64,000 nucleotides of DNA from Eggerthia catenaformis OT 569 = DSM 20559 (GCF_000340375.1 NZ_KB446647.1:207875-271874); one strand, 5' to 3'; numbered from the stretch's first letter, positions 7,535 through 17,129 are shown. Notes: generated by a model from the letters alone, not told the origin. Numbers and translations are program-made.

Positions 7535-9256
7535 TTATTCATCAATACCAGTAGCACTAACTACTTTTTCAATAACTTCTTCCATTGTTGCGGCATTATC
7601 AGTGCATTGATCAGCAAGCTTCTGACAGTCTGCATAACTTAATGATCTGATTCTCTTTCTCTGAGCAAGAATTGATGTTGCAGACATTGAGAATTCATCA
7701 AGTCCAAGACCTAACAATAATGGAGCTGCTTTAGCTTCACCGGCCATTTCTCCACACATACCGGTCCATTTGCCATTATCATGAGCCGCTTTAATAGTAT
7801 TACGTACTAAACGTAAGATAGAAGGACTGAATGGCTGGTAAAGATAATTGATAGTAGATGACATACGGTCAGCAGCAAATGTATATTGAATTAAGTCATT
7901 TGTACCAATTGAGAAGAAATCAACTTCCTTAGCAAACTGATCCGCAAGAATAGCGGCAGCAGGGATTTCAATCATAATACCAACTTCAATATTATCAGCA
8001 GGTTTAAAGCCTTCAGCTTCCAGCTTAGCTTTTTCATCCATTAAGATTGCTTTAGCATCTCTAAATTCCTGTAATGTGGCAATCATTGGGAACATTATAT
8101 GCAGTTCTCCATAAACAGAAGCTCTTAATAATGCTCTTAACTGAACCCTAAAGATATCCGGTTTTTGTAAGCATAAACGAATAGCACGTACACCTAAGAA
8201 TGGATTCATTTCCTCCGGTAATGGAAGAGCAGGAAGTTTCTTATCTCCGCCAATATCTAATGTACGAACAACAACCGGTCCATTAACATTTTCTAATACC
8301 TCTTTATAGACCTCAAACTGTGCTTCTTCAGAAGGCAACTCATCAGATTCCATATATAAGAATTCAGTTCTAAATAAGCCAACACCATCAGCACCATTTT
8401 CCTTAACTGCTTCTAAGTCAGCAGGAGATCCGATATTAGCAACCAGTAAGACTTCATGACCATCAGCAGAAACAGACTTGGCATCGACTAGAGTCTTCAG
8501 TTCAGCTTTATAATCATCAAAAGCTTTCTTTTTTTCCTGATATTCTTTAATGATGTTATCATCAGGATTGATAAAGACTTCACCGCTAGTACCATCCATT
8601 ACAATAAAATCATCATTATTAGCTGTCTGGGTAATAGTATTAGTAGCAACAACAGCAGGTATTTCCATAGATCTTGCAAGAATTGCAGAATGTGAAGTTC
8701 TTCCACCAATATTAGTAACAAATCCTCTTACCAGATTCTTATTTAACTGTGCAGTATCTGAAGGAGTTAAATCATTAGCTATGATTACTACTTCTTCATT
8801 AATTAATGCCGGATTAGGCAAAGACTTTCCTAATATATGAGCTTTTAAGCGAGTAGAGACATCTTTTACATCTGCTGCTCTCTCTTTAAAATATTCATCA
8901 TCCATACTTGAGAAAATAGTAATAAATGTTGAAGCAACATCTTCTAAAGCCGCCGCGGCATTTAATTTCTCATCTCTAATCTTAGCTTCAACCTGACTTG
9001 CCAGTTCAGGATCTTCAAGAATCTGCATATGTGCATCAAACACAGCAGCTTCTTCCTCAGATAAATTCTTAATAGCAGCTTCCTTAATCTTCTGAATTTC
9101 TATCTTAACAGCAGCTACATGTTCATTGTAAGATGCAATTGTCTCATCAGGATTTTCAATTGTATCTCTTGTGACTGTTAAGTCTGGCATTTCCAGTTTA
9201 TATGCTTTTGCTAAAGCAATCCCGCTAGAAGCACCGATACCTTTAATATTTGTCAT
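7535..9256 (-). CDS. ptsI: PTS enzyme I (phosphoenolpyruvate-protein phosphotransferase)
   Basis: A 573-residue enzyme that takes phosphate from phosphoenolpyruvate and passes it to HPr, the first step of PTS sugar uptake. The phospho-histidine lies in [17 protein letters not shown] (about residue 190). The C-terminal PEP-binding barrel shows [44 protein letters not shown] and the catalytic Cys in GMCGEMAG. The start is the ATG of [12 protein letters not shown] at 9256; the in-frame ATG 15 bases upstream lies inside the GGAGG site, so it is rejected. Gene order is unusual because ptsH does not precede it, so HPr must be encoded elsewhere. Confidence 0.96.
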   Translation of the reverse strand: MTNIKGIGASSGIALAKAYKLEMPDLTVTRDTIENPDETIASYNEHVAAVKIEIQKIKEAAIKNLSEEEAAVFDAHMQILEDPELASQVEAKIRDEKLNAAAALEDVASTFITIFSSMDDEYFKERAADVKDVSTRLKAHILGKSLPNPALINEEVVIIANDLTPSDTAQLNKNLVRGFVTNIGGRTSHSAILARSMEIPAVVATNTITQTANNDDFIVMDGTSGEVFINPDDNIIKEYQEKKKAFDDYKAELKTLVDAKSVSADGHEVLLVANIGSPADLEAVKENGADGVGLFRTEFLYMESDELPSEEAQFEVYKEVLENVNGPVVVRTLDIGGDKKLPALPLPEEMNPFLGVRAIRLCLQKPDIFRVQLRALLRASVYGELHIMFPMIATLQEFRDAKAILMDEKAKLEAEGFKPADNIEVGIMIEIPAAAILADQFAKEVDFFSIGTNDLIQYTFAADRMSSTINYLYQPFSPSILRLVRNTIKAAHDNGKWTGMCGEMAGEAKAAPLLLGLGLDEFSMSATSILAQRKRIRSLSYADCQKLADQCTDNAATMEEVIEKVVSATGIDE

Positions 9257-9410
9257 TTTGATTACCTCCATCTGCTTTCTATTCTACAATAACTTATAAG
9301 ATAAATAAAGCTATTTTAAAAACTCTAAAAAACTTGCTCAAAAATTCCTATATCTTTATAATAATTTTCATATTTTGAAAATTTATTATTTATTTATTTA
9401 TTTTTCAGGG

Positions 9411-9416
9411 TATAAT
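9411..9416 (+). promoter_or_regulatory. -10 element of nagB
   Basis: A perfect TATAAT 18 bases before the nagB start, preceded by a TTTA-repeat tract. No good -35 is seen at normal distance; a TTGAAA lies 30 bases upstream, which is too far. Confidence 0.45.
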
Positions 9417-9433
9417 AGAAATGAGGTGATTAG

Positions 9434-10162
9434 ATGAAAATTATTAGAGTGAAGAATTATGAAGAAGCTAGTCAGAAAGCATTGGAGGTAATGCTGGAAA
9501 CGGTTAAAAAGGGAAATGCTGTTTTAGGTCTTGCAACAGGATCTACACCGCTTAGACTTTATGAATTGATGAGAGAGGACCATAAAAAGAATAAAACATC
9601 TTATTGTGATATAAGAACTTATAATTTAGATGAGTATTATGGACTTCCTATCACACATGAACAAAGCTATTATTATTTTATGTGGCATAATCTATTTAAT
9701 CAATTAGATATAAAAAAAGAAAATATTCATGTGCCTCGCGGTGAAGGCGATATCAATGAATCTTGCCAACTATATAATCAGATGCTTGATCAGGATGTAA
9801 GAGATATTCAGCTTTTAGGACTTGGCAGTAATGGTCATATTGGATTTAATGAACCGGGTACAGATTTTAATTCTGTTACTCACCATGTAGCATTAAAAAA
9901 GAGTACTATTGAAGATAATGCTCAATTATTCTTTAATGGCAATATTGATGCCGTTCCTAAAAGTGCAATTACAATGGGTATTAAGAATGTTATGGATGCA
10001 AAGAAGATACTTCTAATCGCAACCGGAGAAAGAAAGGCCGATGCTGTGAAAGCAATGATTGAAGGGGAGATTACTACTGATTTACCTGCTTCTATTTTAC
10101 AGAAGCATAATGATGTGACTGTTATTGTTGACCAAGGGGCGGCAAGCAAGTTATCAGTATAA
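9434..10162 (+). CDS. nagB: Glucosamine-6-phosphate deaminase
   Basis: A 242-residue enzyme that converts glucosamine-6-phosphate to fructose-6-phosphate and ammonia, feeding amino sugars into glycolysis. Visible are the phosphate loop LGLATGSTPLRLYELM, YNLDEYYGL with the catalytic Asp, GLGSNGHIGFNEPGTDF with the active-site His, and the C-terminal ILLIATGERKADAV. It has the short bacterial length without the allosteric C-terminal extension of the E. coli enzyme. GAGGTGAT precedes the ATG. Its pathway partner nagA lies far away at 61266-62393, so the two are not one operon here. Confidence 0.96.
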   Translation: MKIIRVKNYEEASQKALEVMLETVKKGNAVLGLATGSTPLRLYELMREDHKKNKTSYCDIRTYNLDEYYGLPITHEQSYYYFMWHNLFNQLDIKKENIHVPRGEGDINESCQLYNQMLDQDVRDIQLLGLGSNGHIGFNEPGTDFNSVTHHVALKKSTIEDNAQLFFNGNIDAVPKSAITMGIKNVMDAKKILLIATGERKADAVKAMIEGEITTDLPASILQKHNDVTVIVDQGAASKLSV

Positions 10163-10194
10163 TTAAAAAGCATAGAAGGTATACATATTAAGTA

Positions 10195-10223
10195 TTGGGA
10201 TTTTTAATTGTTTGTCTTATAAT
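10195..10223 (+). promoter_or_regulatory. Promoter of the aldo/keto reductase gene
   Basis: TTGGGA, 17-base spacer, TATAAT. The chosen ATG follows 19 bases after the -10 element, so an upstream in-frame start at 10195 would lie inside the promoter. Confidence 0.65.
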
Positions 10224-10242
10224 GAAGACAGGAGGCTTATAT

Positions 10243-11112
10243 ATGGAATATGTGACTTTAAATAACGGCATTAAAATGCCGATGGCAGGTTTTGGAGTAT
10301 TTAGAGTTCCTGATAAAAAAGAGTGTCAGGAATCAGTCTATCAGGCTATTAAAGTTGGCTATCGCTTAATTGATACAGCTGCTGTTTATACAAATGAAGA
10401 TGCTGTTGGAGAAGCAGTCAGACAAGCGATAAAAGAAGGAATATGCCGGCGAGAGGACTTATTTATTACATCTAAATTATGGGTTCAGGATATGCAGAGT
10501 TATGAAACTGCCAGTCAGGCTATTAATACTTCATTGAAGAAGTGCGGATTGGATTATTTGGATCTTTATTTGTTGCATCAGGCTATGGGAGATTATTTTG
10601 CTGCCTGGAGAGCTATGGAAGATGCTTATTGCAAAGGAAAATTAAGAAGTATAGGAGTTTCAAACTTTTATCCAAATGTTCTTACTAATTTTTGTGAGAC
10701 CGTTACTATTAAACCAATGGTTAATCAGGTTGAATTACATCCTTATTTTCCTCAGACTCAAGCTTTGGAAACAATGAAATATTATCATGTAATTCCTGAA
10801 GCCTGGGCACCCCTTGGCGGCGGTCGTTATAATCCTTTTGATAATCCTATGCTTAAATTAATTGCTGATAAATATCATAAGACAATAGGACAAGTGATAT
10901 TAAAATGGAATGTTCAAAGAGGGGTAGTCATTATTCCTAAATCAACACATTTAGAAAGAATCAAAGAGAATATAAATATCTGGGATTTCAATCTGACAAA
11001 TGAAGAAATAGAAAAGATATCTTCACTTGATATGGGATATTCCGGAACTAGAACTAAACATTTTGATCCGGAATTTGTAAGAAACTGTTTGAACAATAAA
11101 ATTCATAAGTAA
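10243..11112 (+). CDS. Aldo/keto reductase
   Basis: A 289-residue NADPH-dependent reductase of the AKR5-like group, which reduces aldehydes, ketones or dicarbonyls in the cytoplasm. It shows GFGVFRVPD, DTAAVYTNEDAVGEA with the catalytic Asp and Tyr, SKLWVQD with the catalytic Lys, DLYLLHQAMGD with the His, GVSNFYPN, VNQVELHPYFPQ and the cofactor loop IIPKSTHLERIKEN. AGGAGG eight bases before the ATG fixes the start. It is a single-gene unit with its own promoter and a bidirectional terminator. The physiological substrate is not evident. Confidence 0.92.
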   Translation: MEYVTLNNGIKMPMAGFGVFRVPDKKECQESVYQAIKVGYRLIDTAAVYTNEDAVGEAVRQAIKEGICRREDLFITSKLWVQDMQSYETASQAINTSLKKCGLDYLDLYLLHQAMGDYFAAWRAMEDAYCKGKLRSIGVSNFYPNVLTNFCETVTIKPMVNQVELHPYFPQTQALETMKYYHVIPEAWAPLGGGRYNPFDNPMLKLIADKYHKTIGQVILKWNVQRGVVIIPKSTHLERIKENINIWDFNLTNEEIEKISSLDMGYSGTRTKHFDPEFVRNCLNNKIHK

Positions 11113-11139
11113 AAGAAGTCAAAAATTTTGACTTCTTTT
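11111..11139. terminator. Bidirectional terminator
   Basis: Arms AAAAGAAGTCAAAA and TTTTGACTTCTTTT between the convergent aldo/keto reductase and ahpF genes. Confidence 0.9.
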
Positions 11140-12658
11140 ATTCTCTGATTAAATAATTAAAAGCTCCTAGAGCAGCAGTGGCACCACTGCCTGAGGCAAT
11201 AATAATCTGTTTAAAAGCGGAATCGGTACAATCACCGGCTGCAAACACGCCTTGCAGGCTGGTTGCACCTTGTTTATCTGTAATGATTTCTCCACGGCTG
11301 TTCAAGTGAATAGTATCTTTAAGCCATTCAGTTGAAGGAACAAGTCCGGCTTGAATAAAACATCCGTCAATATCTCTTGAAGATAATTTATGATTGTTAC
11401 GATTTTCAAATTCAATATGTTTAAGAGTCTTATCACCGTATAATCGCTTGGTTAAGACATTGGTGATAATTTCTACATTTGGCAGTTGCTTTAAATGATT
11501 TTGCAAAATCTGATCAGCTGCCAGTCTTGGCATAAATTCAATAAGTGTTACCTTTTTAGCGATACGAGCAAGATCAATAGCAGATTCCACACCGGAATTC
11601 CCACCACCAATGACAGCCACATTCTTGTCTTTAAATAATGGACCATCACAGTGTACGCAATAAGCGATGCCTTTCTTTAAGTATTCTTTTTCACCGGGAA
11701 TACCTAACTGTTTCCATTTAGCACCTAGTGATAGAATAACTGTCTTTGCATGCAGAATCTGATCATTTTCTAATCTTACAGCAATAATATTATTTGTTCT
11801 TTGTATATTTGTTGCTCTATAGCCTGCAATGATTTCTACAGGATAATTTAAGACATGTGCCTTAGCTTGTTTCATAAATTCAGGACCTTCAATAGAAGGA
11901 ATTCCCAGAATATTATTAACTTCAGCTGTATCCTTAACCTGTCCGCCAAAATTATCGCTTAATAAACCTGTTTTAATACCTTTTCTAGCTAAATAGATAG
12001 CTGCCATCATTGCTGCCGGACCTCCGCCAATAATCAATGAATCAAAAACTCCATAAGATAACATATCTTTTTTATCTGATACTAAATCAACTATCTTTTC
12101 TAGTGAGATTTTACCATTAAAGAATTCCTCTTTATTGAGAAATATAGCAGGTACAGCTAAAATAGATCTTTCGGAGACTAAATTTTTAAATGTACCACCC
12201 TCAATCATAGTATTAGAAATATTTGGATTTAAGACAGACATAATATTTAATGCCTGAACAACATCCGGACAATTATGACATGTCAGTGAAGCAAAGACTT
12301 CAAAATGTAATGGTTTATCAATAGCCTGAATTCTTTTTTTTAGATTATCATCAATCTTTGGTGCTCTTCCGCCAACCTGCAATAGGGCTAAAACAAATGA
12401 TTCAAATTCATGCCCGAGAGGAATACCGGCAAACACAATACCTGAAGATGAATATTCTGTATTAATCGCAAAGCTTGGTGTATATTCTAATTTTTCTTCT
12501 TTTATCGAAATCTTAGGAGAAGTTTCAGAAACTTCTCCAATAAACTTTTTCATTTCTTTAGAAGAATTATCATCTCCTAAAGACAAGGAAATAACAATAT
12601 TATTTTCTAAAAGAGTAAGATATGATGATAATTGTTGTTTTAACTGTGTATCTAACAT
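11138..12658 (-). CDS. ahpF: Alkyl hydroperoxide reductase subunit F
   Basis: A 506-residue flavoprotein that uses NAD(P)H to recharge AhpC. The N-terminal double-thioredoxin domain (about 1-195) carries the redox pair in TCHNCPDV. The thioredoxin-reductase-like part shows the FAD motif IIGGGPAAMMAAIYLARKG, the second redox pair CVHCDGPLF, the NAD motif VAVIGGGNSGVESAIDLA and GVFAAGDCTD. The length fits the family. The ATG at 12658 lies 4 bases past the ahpC stop on the minus strand; a GTG one codon upstream is the alternative. Its own ribosome site is weak, which suggests translational coupling to ahpC. Confidence 0.95.
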   Translation of the reverse strand: MLDTQLKQQLSSYLTLLENNIVISLSLGDDNSSKEMKKFIGEVSETSPKISIKEEKLEYTPSFAINTEYSSSGIVFAGIPLGHEFESFVLALLQVGGRAPKIDDNLKKRIQAIDKPLHFEVFASLTCHNCPDVVQALNIMSVLNPNISNTMIEGGTFKNLVSERSILAVPAIFLNKEEFFNGKISLEKIVDLVSDKKDMLSYGVFDSLIIGGGPAAMMAAIYLARKGIKTGLLSDNFGGQVKDTAEVNNILGIPSIEGPEFMKQAKAHVLNYPVEIIAGYRATNIQRTNNIIAVRLENDQILHAKTVILSLGAKWKQLGIPGEKEYLKKGIAYCVHCDGPLFKDKNVAVIGGGNSGVESAIDLARIAKKVTLIEFMPRLAADQILQNHLKQLPNVEIITNVLTKRLYGDKTLKHIEFENRNNHKLSSRDIDGCFIQAGLVPSTEWLKDTIHLNSRGEIITDKQGATSLQGVFAAGDCTDSAFKQIIIASGSGATAALGAFNYLIRE

Positions 12659-12662
12659 CACT

Positions 12663-13232
12663 TTAAATTTTACCTACTAAATCTAATCCCGGAGTTAATG
12701 TTTCACCTGTTTCTTTCCACTTTGCCGGACATACCTGACCGGGATTTTTTCTAACAAACTGAGCAGCTTTAATCTTATCAATTAATGCTGATGCATCTCT
12801 GCCAATTCCATCGGCATTAATTTCAGCAGCCTGAATAATACCATCAGGATCAATGATAAATGTTCCTCTCTGTGCTAATCCCGTTTTTTCATCTAAAATA
12901 TCAAACTGTTTTGAAAAGACAGTTGAACGATCCGCCAGCATTTTAAAGGTTAATTTACTGATTGCTTCACTATGATCATGCCATGCCTTATGAACAAAGT
13001 GTGTATCAGTAGAAGCGGAATAAACTTCAACACCTAATTCCTGTAATAAAGCATACTGTTCCTGTAAGTCTTCTAATTCAGTAGGACATACAAAGGTAAA
13101 GTCAGCCGGATAGAACATTAAAACATTCCATTTTCCTCTAAAATCCTGATCTGTTATATTTACAAATGATTCTGTTTTTGGATCATAAGCGTTTAAATTA
13201 AATTCTTGTATTTCTTTTCCTATTAATGACAT
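12663..13232 (-). CDS. ahpC: Alkyl hydroperoxide reductase subunit C (typical 2-Cys peroxiredoxin)
   Basis: A 189-residue peroxiredoxin that reduces hydrogen peroxide and organic hydroperoxides. The peroxidatic Cys is in [17 protein letters not shown] and the resolving Cys in GQVCPAKW near the C-terminus. AAGGAGA precedes the ATG. It lies directly upstream of ahpF and 50 bases after nrdI with no terminator seen, so nrdI-ahpC-ahpF is probably one transcript. The function is certain from sequence. Confidence 0.97.
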   Translation of the reverse strand: MSLIGKEIQEFNLNAYDPKTESFVNITDQDFRGKWNVLMFYPADFTFVCPTELEDLQEQYALLQELGVEVYSASTDTHFVHKAWHDHSEAISKLTFKMLADRSTVFSKQFDILDEKTGLAQRGTFIIDPDGIIQAAEINADGIGRDASALIDKIKAAQFVRKNPGQVCPAKWKETGETLTPGLDLVGKI

Positions 13233-13282
13233 AATAATATTCTCCTTAATTTTTTATTTCTAATAAACAAAGCATTTTTATA

Positions 13283-13642
13283 TTACATTAAATCAATAGC
13301 ACTCTTAATAGCTGTTACATCTTCTTCTGTGCCTTCTTCATGAACTTTTCCTAAAACGGGAACATCATAGAGTTTTTGAACCTCATCTGCTGCAAAAGCA
13401 AATGTTTCTTCATGGTAGTCTTTATTTCCCATACCAACAACTGCTTTTAGATAAGCATTATTGGCTTGGAGAAAATCTTCTACAACATAGGGGATTTCTC
13501 CATACCCGTCAGTATATGTAATTAATACATAATCTGAATTGACAGTTTCACTGCCATCTGTTATTTCTAATGTATCTTCATAACCTAATTTGTTTACAAA
13601 TGTTTCAGTATTCCCTGATCTTGTTGAATAAACGATTTTCAT
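13283..13642 (-). CDS. nrdI: NrdI-like flavodoxin
   Basis: A 119-residue flavodoxin of the NrdI type. NrdI supplies the oxidant that builds the dimanganese-tyrosyl cofactor of class Ib ribonucleotide reductase. The FMN phosphate loop YSTRSGNTETFV, the TYTDGYGEIP loop and VVGMGNKDYHEETFAFA are visible. GAAAGGAG precedes the ATG. The class Ib subunits nrdE and nrdF are not nearby; instead it leads the ahpC-ahpF genes. That context could mean a general flavodoxin role in peroxide stress rather than, or besides, cofactor assembly. Confidence 0.85.
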   Translation of the reverse strand: MKIVYSTRSGNTETFVNKLGYEDTLEITDGSETVNSDYVLITYTDGYGEIPYVVEDFLQANNAYLKAVVGMGNKDYHEETFAFAADEVQKLYDVPVLGKVHEEGTEEDVTAIKSAIDLM

Positions 13643-13737
13643 TACATTCTCCTTTCAATTCAGCTTTGTTGATTAGTATAATCTAACCATATGTGATAAT
13701 GAATAGAAAGTCAAAGTTAATGCATTCTTTTTTATAA

Positions 13738-13763
13738 AGAAAAAAATCTTCATAATGAAGATT
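13738..13763 (-). terminator. Terminator of the methionine sulfoxide reductase gene
   Basis: AATCTTCAT / ATGAAGATT on the minus strand followed by a T run; it overlaps the last codons of the gene. Confidence 0.8.
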
Positions 13764-14202
13764 AAAGATAAGTGATAAACATTGAGACAAGATCTTCTAA
13801 AAGTTTCTGATCTTTATCTGTAAAACGTTTTTTTATAGGTGAATCGATATCTAATACGCCTAACAGCTGATTATTCTTAATTAAAGGGATAACAATCTCG
13901 CTTTGACTCTGAGAATCACAGGCAATATGACCTTTAAATAAATGAACATCATCAACAATAATAGTTTTTCTTTCTTTTGCTGAAGTACCGCAAACACCTT
14001 GCCCCGGTTTTATTCTATTACATGCTACATGTCCTTGAAAGGGACCTAATACAAGCATATTATCTTTATAAAGATAAAAGCCGACCCAGTTAATATCATC
14101 TAATAGATCATTAATATAAGCTGATATATTGGCCATATTGGTAATCATATCCGTTTCATTTTCAATTAAGCATCTTAATTGATTTATTGCTAAATTTTTC
14201 AT
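13762..14202 (-). CDS. Free methionine-(R)-sulfoxide reductase (GAF domain)
   Basis: A 146-residue single GAF domain enzyme that reduces free methionine-R-sulfoxide. All three family cysteines are present within one stretch: HVACNRI, GQGVCGTSAKE and GHIACDS. WVGFYLYKDNMLVLGPFQG and EIVIPLIKNNQLLGVLDID complete the typical fold. The ATG at 14202 has TGGAGG just upstream, and the extra upstream codons do not match the family. It is divergent from the dGTPase gene and fits with the nearby peroxide defence genes. Confidence 0.92.
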   Translation of the reverse strand: MKNLAINQLRCLIENETDMITNMANISAYINDLLDDINWVGFYLYKDNMLVLGPFQGHVACNRIKPGQGVCGTSAKERKTIIVDDVHLFKGHIACDSQSQSEIVIPLIKNNQLLGVLDIDSPIKKRFTDKDQKLLEDLVSMFITYL

Positions 14203-14256
14203 TGAAATACCTCCATTATTAATATACCATAAATACAATAAAGAAAGGATGATAAG

Positions 14257-15456
14257 ATGAAAAAACTAAAAGACTATGCCATGAATGAGCATCACTCTCT
14301 ATATCATATTTCTATTCAAAGAGAACATCCTCTTTATCAAAGAGAACATGATCTTAGAAGTCCGTTTTTTCGTGATTATACACGTTTATTATTTTCAGAA
14401 GGATATCGTCGAATGAAACATAAGACACAAGTCTTTTTTGCGATTGATGATGATCATGTATGCACTCGCAGTGAACATGTTAATCTTGTGGATTCAATCA
14501 GTCATAGCATTGCTAAAGAATTAGGCTTAAATACTGAATTAACACAGGCTATTGCAATAGGACATGATATTGGGCATGCACCCTTTGGCCATGGCGGAGA
14601 GAAAATATTAAATCAGATTGCACATAAATACCATTTAGATTCATTCTGGCATGAGAGAAATAGTCTACATTTTGTTGATTCTATAGAACTGTTAGAAGAT
14701 GATGAACATCATTATCATAATCTGAATCTGACTTATGCTGTAAGAGATGGTATTATTTCTCATTGTGGAGAGGTTAATCAGAAAATTATTATTCCTCGTA
14801 AAGATCCTATTAATCTTTTAGAATTTAAAAAACCGGGACAATATCAGCCTTTTACTTATGAAGGCTGTGTTGTTAAAATGAGTGATAAGATTGCTTATCT
14901 GGCAAGAGATATTGAAGATGCTTTACATTTAGGTGTCATTACTCAAGAAGAGATAGATAACCTCAAAGAAGAGCTTAATCAGGAGGGAACTCATTTATCT
15001 GCTATTAATAATGGTTCTATTGTTAATTACTTTATTTCTGATGTTATTAAATATTCTTCTAAAGAAGGTATCGCCTTAAGTGATGAATCTTTAAAGAAAA
15101 TGAAACAGATTATGGCTTTTAATTATAAACATATTTATGAAATAAAGAGAGTTAAGGTTCATAGTGAGTATGTTGGTCTAATATTAAACTCATTATTTCA
15201 GTTTTTATATGATTATAATTCTTTAGAAAGCATTAAAGCAGAGGAAAGTAAATATCCGGTTATATTAAGACATTATTTAAATTTTTTAAAGAAACTGGCA
15301 TATTTTGGTGAAAGAGATGAGATTTATGAAAATGAGATTGTCTATGATTTCACTTCTGATAAACAGGCTAAAGAAAAAAGCATTATAGATTATCTTTCAG
15401 GTATGACAGATTCATTCCTGTTGAAATCATTTCATGATCTTTTAACTTTTAAATAA
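14257..15456 (+). CDS. dgt: dGTPase-like HD-domain triphosphohydrolase
   Basis: A 399-residue HD-superfamily protein related to deoxyguanosinetriphosphate triphosphohydrolases, which cleave dNTPs to nucleoside and triphosphate. Signature parts are SPFFRDYTRLLFSEGYRRM, HKTQVFF, TRSEHVNLVDSISHSIA, the HD motif GHDIGHAPFGHGGE and the last metal ligand in SDKIAYLARDIEDA. AGAAAGGAT precedes the ATG. It is followed after 15 bases by metA with its own ribosome site, so both are likely co-transcribed. Which dNTP is preferred cannot be told. Confidence 0.9.
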   Translation: MKKLKDYAMNEHHSLYHISIQREHPLYQREHDLRSPFFRDYTRLLFSEGYRRMKHKTQVFFAIDDDHVCTRSEHVNLVDSISHSIAKELGLNTELTQAIAIGHDIGHAPFGHGGEKILNQIAHKYHLDSFWHERNSLHFVDSIELLEDDEHHYHNLNLTYAVRDGIISHCGEVNQKIIIPRKDPINLLEFKKPGQYQPFTYEGCVVKMSDKIAYLARDIEDALHLGVITQEEIDNLKEELNQEGTHLSAINNGSIVNYFISDVIKYSSKEGIALSDESLKKMKQIMAFNYKHIYEIKRVKVHSEYVGLILNSLFQFLYDYNSLESIKAEESKYPVILRHYLNFLKKLAYFGERDEIYENEIVYDFTSDKQAKEKSIIDYLSGMTDSFLLKSFHDLLTFK

Positions 15457-15471
15457 AAGGAGGGATGTAAT

Positions 15472-16410
15472 ATGCCTATTAAAATACCTGATAATTTACC
15501 GGCTAATAAGATATTACAAAGTGAAAATGTTTTTGTAATGAATGAGACAAGAGCAGCAACACAGGAAATCAGACCGTTAAAGATAATGATTGTAAATCTA
15601 ATGCCTACTAAAGAAGTGACTGAAACACAATTATTAAGACTGCTTTCCAATACACCATTACAGATGGAAGTTGATCTGGTAACAATGGCTTCTCATGAAT
15701 CAAAGCATGTTTCTAAAAAACATCTGGAAAGTTTCTATTATACTTTTAATGATATTCAAGATCGTTTTTATGATGGCATGATTGTAACCGGAGCACCGGT
15801 AGAAAAACTTGAATTTGAACAAGTTGACTATTGGAATGAACTTGTGCATATTTTTAATTGGGCAAAAGAACATGTTTTCTCATCATTTTTTATCTGCTGG
15901 GGAGCTCAGGCTGCGATGCATTATTATTATGGTATTGATAAGTATCTTCTTAAAAAAAAGCTGACCGGTGTTTATCAACATCATATTAATGCCGCTAAGA
16001 TGAAAAGAAGAATATTAAGAGGCTTTGATTATCAATTTTATGCACCTCATTCACGCTATACGGCTCTTTTAAAAGAGGATATTTCCAGTATTGATTCATT
16101 GGATATATTAGCTGAAAGTGATGAGGCGGGGGTATATCTTGTTGCCAGTAAAGACGGGTCTCGCTTTTTTGTAACAGGTCATTCTGAATATGATGCAGAT
16201 ACACTAGATAAGGAATACAAAAGGGATATTCATAATCCGGACATTATTGCAGAAATACCAAAAAATTATTATCTGGATGATGATCCTTCCTGTGAAATAC
16301 AGGTTAAATGGAGAAGCCATGCTTATCTTCTATTTGCGAACTGGCTTAATTATTATGTTTACCAGGAAACACCATTTGACCTTAATGAATTAAAAAATAG
16401 GAATACATAG
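15472..16410 (+). CDS. metA: Homoserine O-acetyltransferase, MetA type
   Basis: A 312-residue enzyme activating homoserine for methionine synthesis. The nucleophile is Cys142 in FFICWGAQAAMHYYYG; the His and Glu partners fit FVTGHSEYDADTL. Residue 111, in GAPVEKLEFE, is Glu; in this family Glu at 111 selects acetyl-CoA and Gly selects succinyl-CoA, so acetyl transfer is expected despite the common succinyltransferase label. AAAGGAGG precedes the ATG. No SAM riboswitch or T-box is seen upstream; the gene appears to be read from the dgt promoter. Confidence 0.93.
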   Translation: MPIKIPDNLPANKILQSENVFVMNETRAATQEIRPLKIMIVNLMPTKEVTETQLLRLLSNTPLQMEVDLVTMASHESKHVSKKHLESFYYTFNDIQDRFYDGMIVTGAPVEKLEFEQVDYWNELVHIFNWAKEHVFSSFFICWGAQAAMHYYYGIDKYLLKKKLTGVYQHHINAAKMKRRILRGFDYQFYAPHSRYTALLKEDISSIDSLDILAESDEAGVYLVASKDGSRFFVTGHSEYDADTLDKEYKRDIHNPDIIAEIPKNYYLDDDPSCEIQVKWRSHAYLLFANWLNYYVYQETPFDLNELKNRNT

Positions 16411-16426
16411 TATTTTTTCGATTATT

Positions 16427-16435
16427 TGTTATAAT
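16427..16435 (+). promoter_or_regulatory. Extended -10 promoter of the broken lipoprotein gene
   Basis: TGTTATAAT, an extended -10, lies 12 bases before the first ATG. No good -35 is seen. Confidence 0.5.
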
Positions 16436-16453
16436 GGTTGGGAGGAGATGTTT

Positions 16454-17129
16454 ATGATGAAAAAAAATATTAACTTTTGTTTTAGGCTTGTTTTTAGTTA
16501 TTGGCTTAACTGCCTGTGGTTCAAATGATAAGAAGGATGTATTAGCACATACTGAAACTTTTCTTACTGCCTGCAAAGATGGTGATTTTGCTAAAGCAGA
16601 AAAGCTTTGTTCGGTGGAAGCTGCTAATACATTAAAAATCACAAATTTTAAGGAGACTTTAATGAATACATTCACTAAATCACTTGAAACTTCCGGAGTA
16701 AAATTTAGTGATTATTCAGAAACTACTAAAAAAGCAGCTTCAGATTTTATTGATGATGTTTTAAAAGCTATTATAAGATCTTATCAGATGAATAATGACT
16801 ATAATGGTGATCAAAAAACAGTGTCAGCAGTTGTAGAATATCTTGATATGAATTCTTTTTCTACTATTCAAATGACGACGACAATGAGAAACTTAGTAAC
16901 TGATTACACCAATGCACATAAATCTGAATTACAGGCTATTTATACAAGTAAGGGGCGTAGTGAAATGCTGAAAAGCATTATTGATGGAGTTGCACCTGAC
17001 TATTTTAAGAAAGTAAAAACGGATTATCTGGATAAGATGCCGGCTAAAAAACAGAAATGGATTATGACTCTTGTTAAAAAAGATAAAACATGGGTTATTG
17101 ATAAAATCACTATTACTGATAATAAATAA
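16454..17129 (+). pseudogene. Lipoprotein gene with a frameshift in an A8 tract
   Basis: The only ribosome-bound start (GGAGGAG, then ATGATG at 16454) is followed by eight A bases at 16460-16467. As written it reads MMKKNINFCF and stops after 24 codons (16526). With seven A bases it would read MMKKILTFVLGLFLVIGLTACGSN, a perfect lipoprotein signal peptide with lipobox LTAC, and continue open for about 200 residues to 17129. The mature part is helical and Lys-rich with no family I recognise; the end (KKQKWIMTLVKKDKTWVID) suggests an NTF2-like fold. The break may be a sequencing error, a real mutation, phase variation or a site bypassed by slippage. Confidence 0.8.

Noticed and set aside
9383-9404. 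TTTA-type microsatellite upstream of nagB as a phase-variation tract
   Set aside because: Only a few imperfect units in an AT-rich spacer; no coding frame or promoter spacing clearly depends on it.
15440-15475. SAM riboswitch or T-box upstream of metA
   Set aside because: Only 15 bases separate dgt and metA, leaving no room for a leader, and no such core is seen upstream of dgt.
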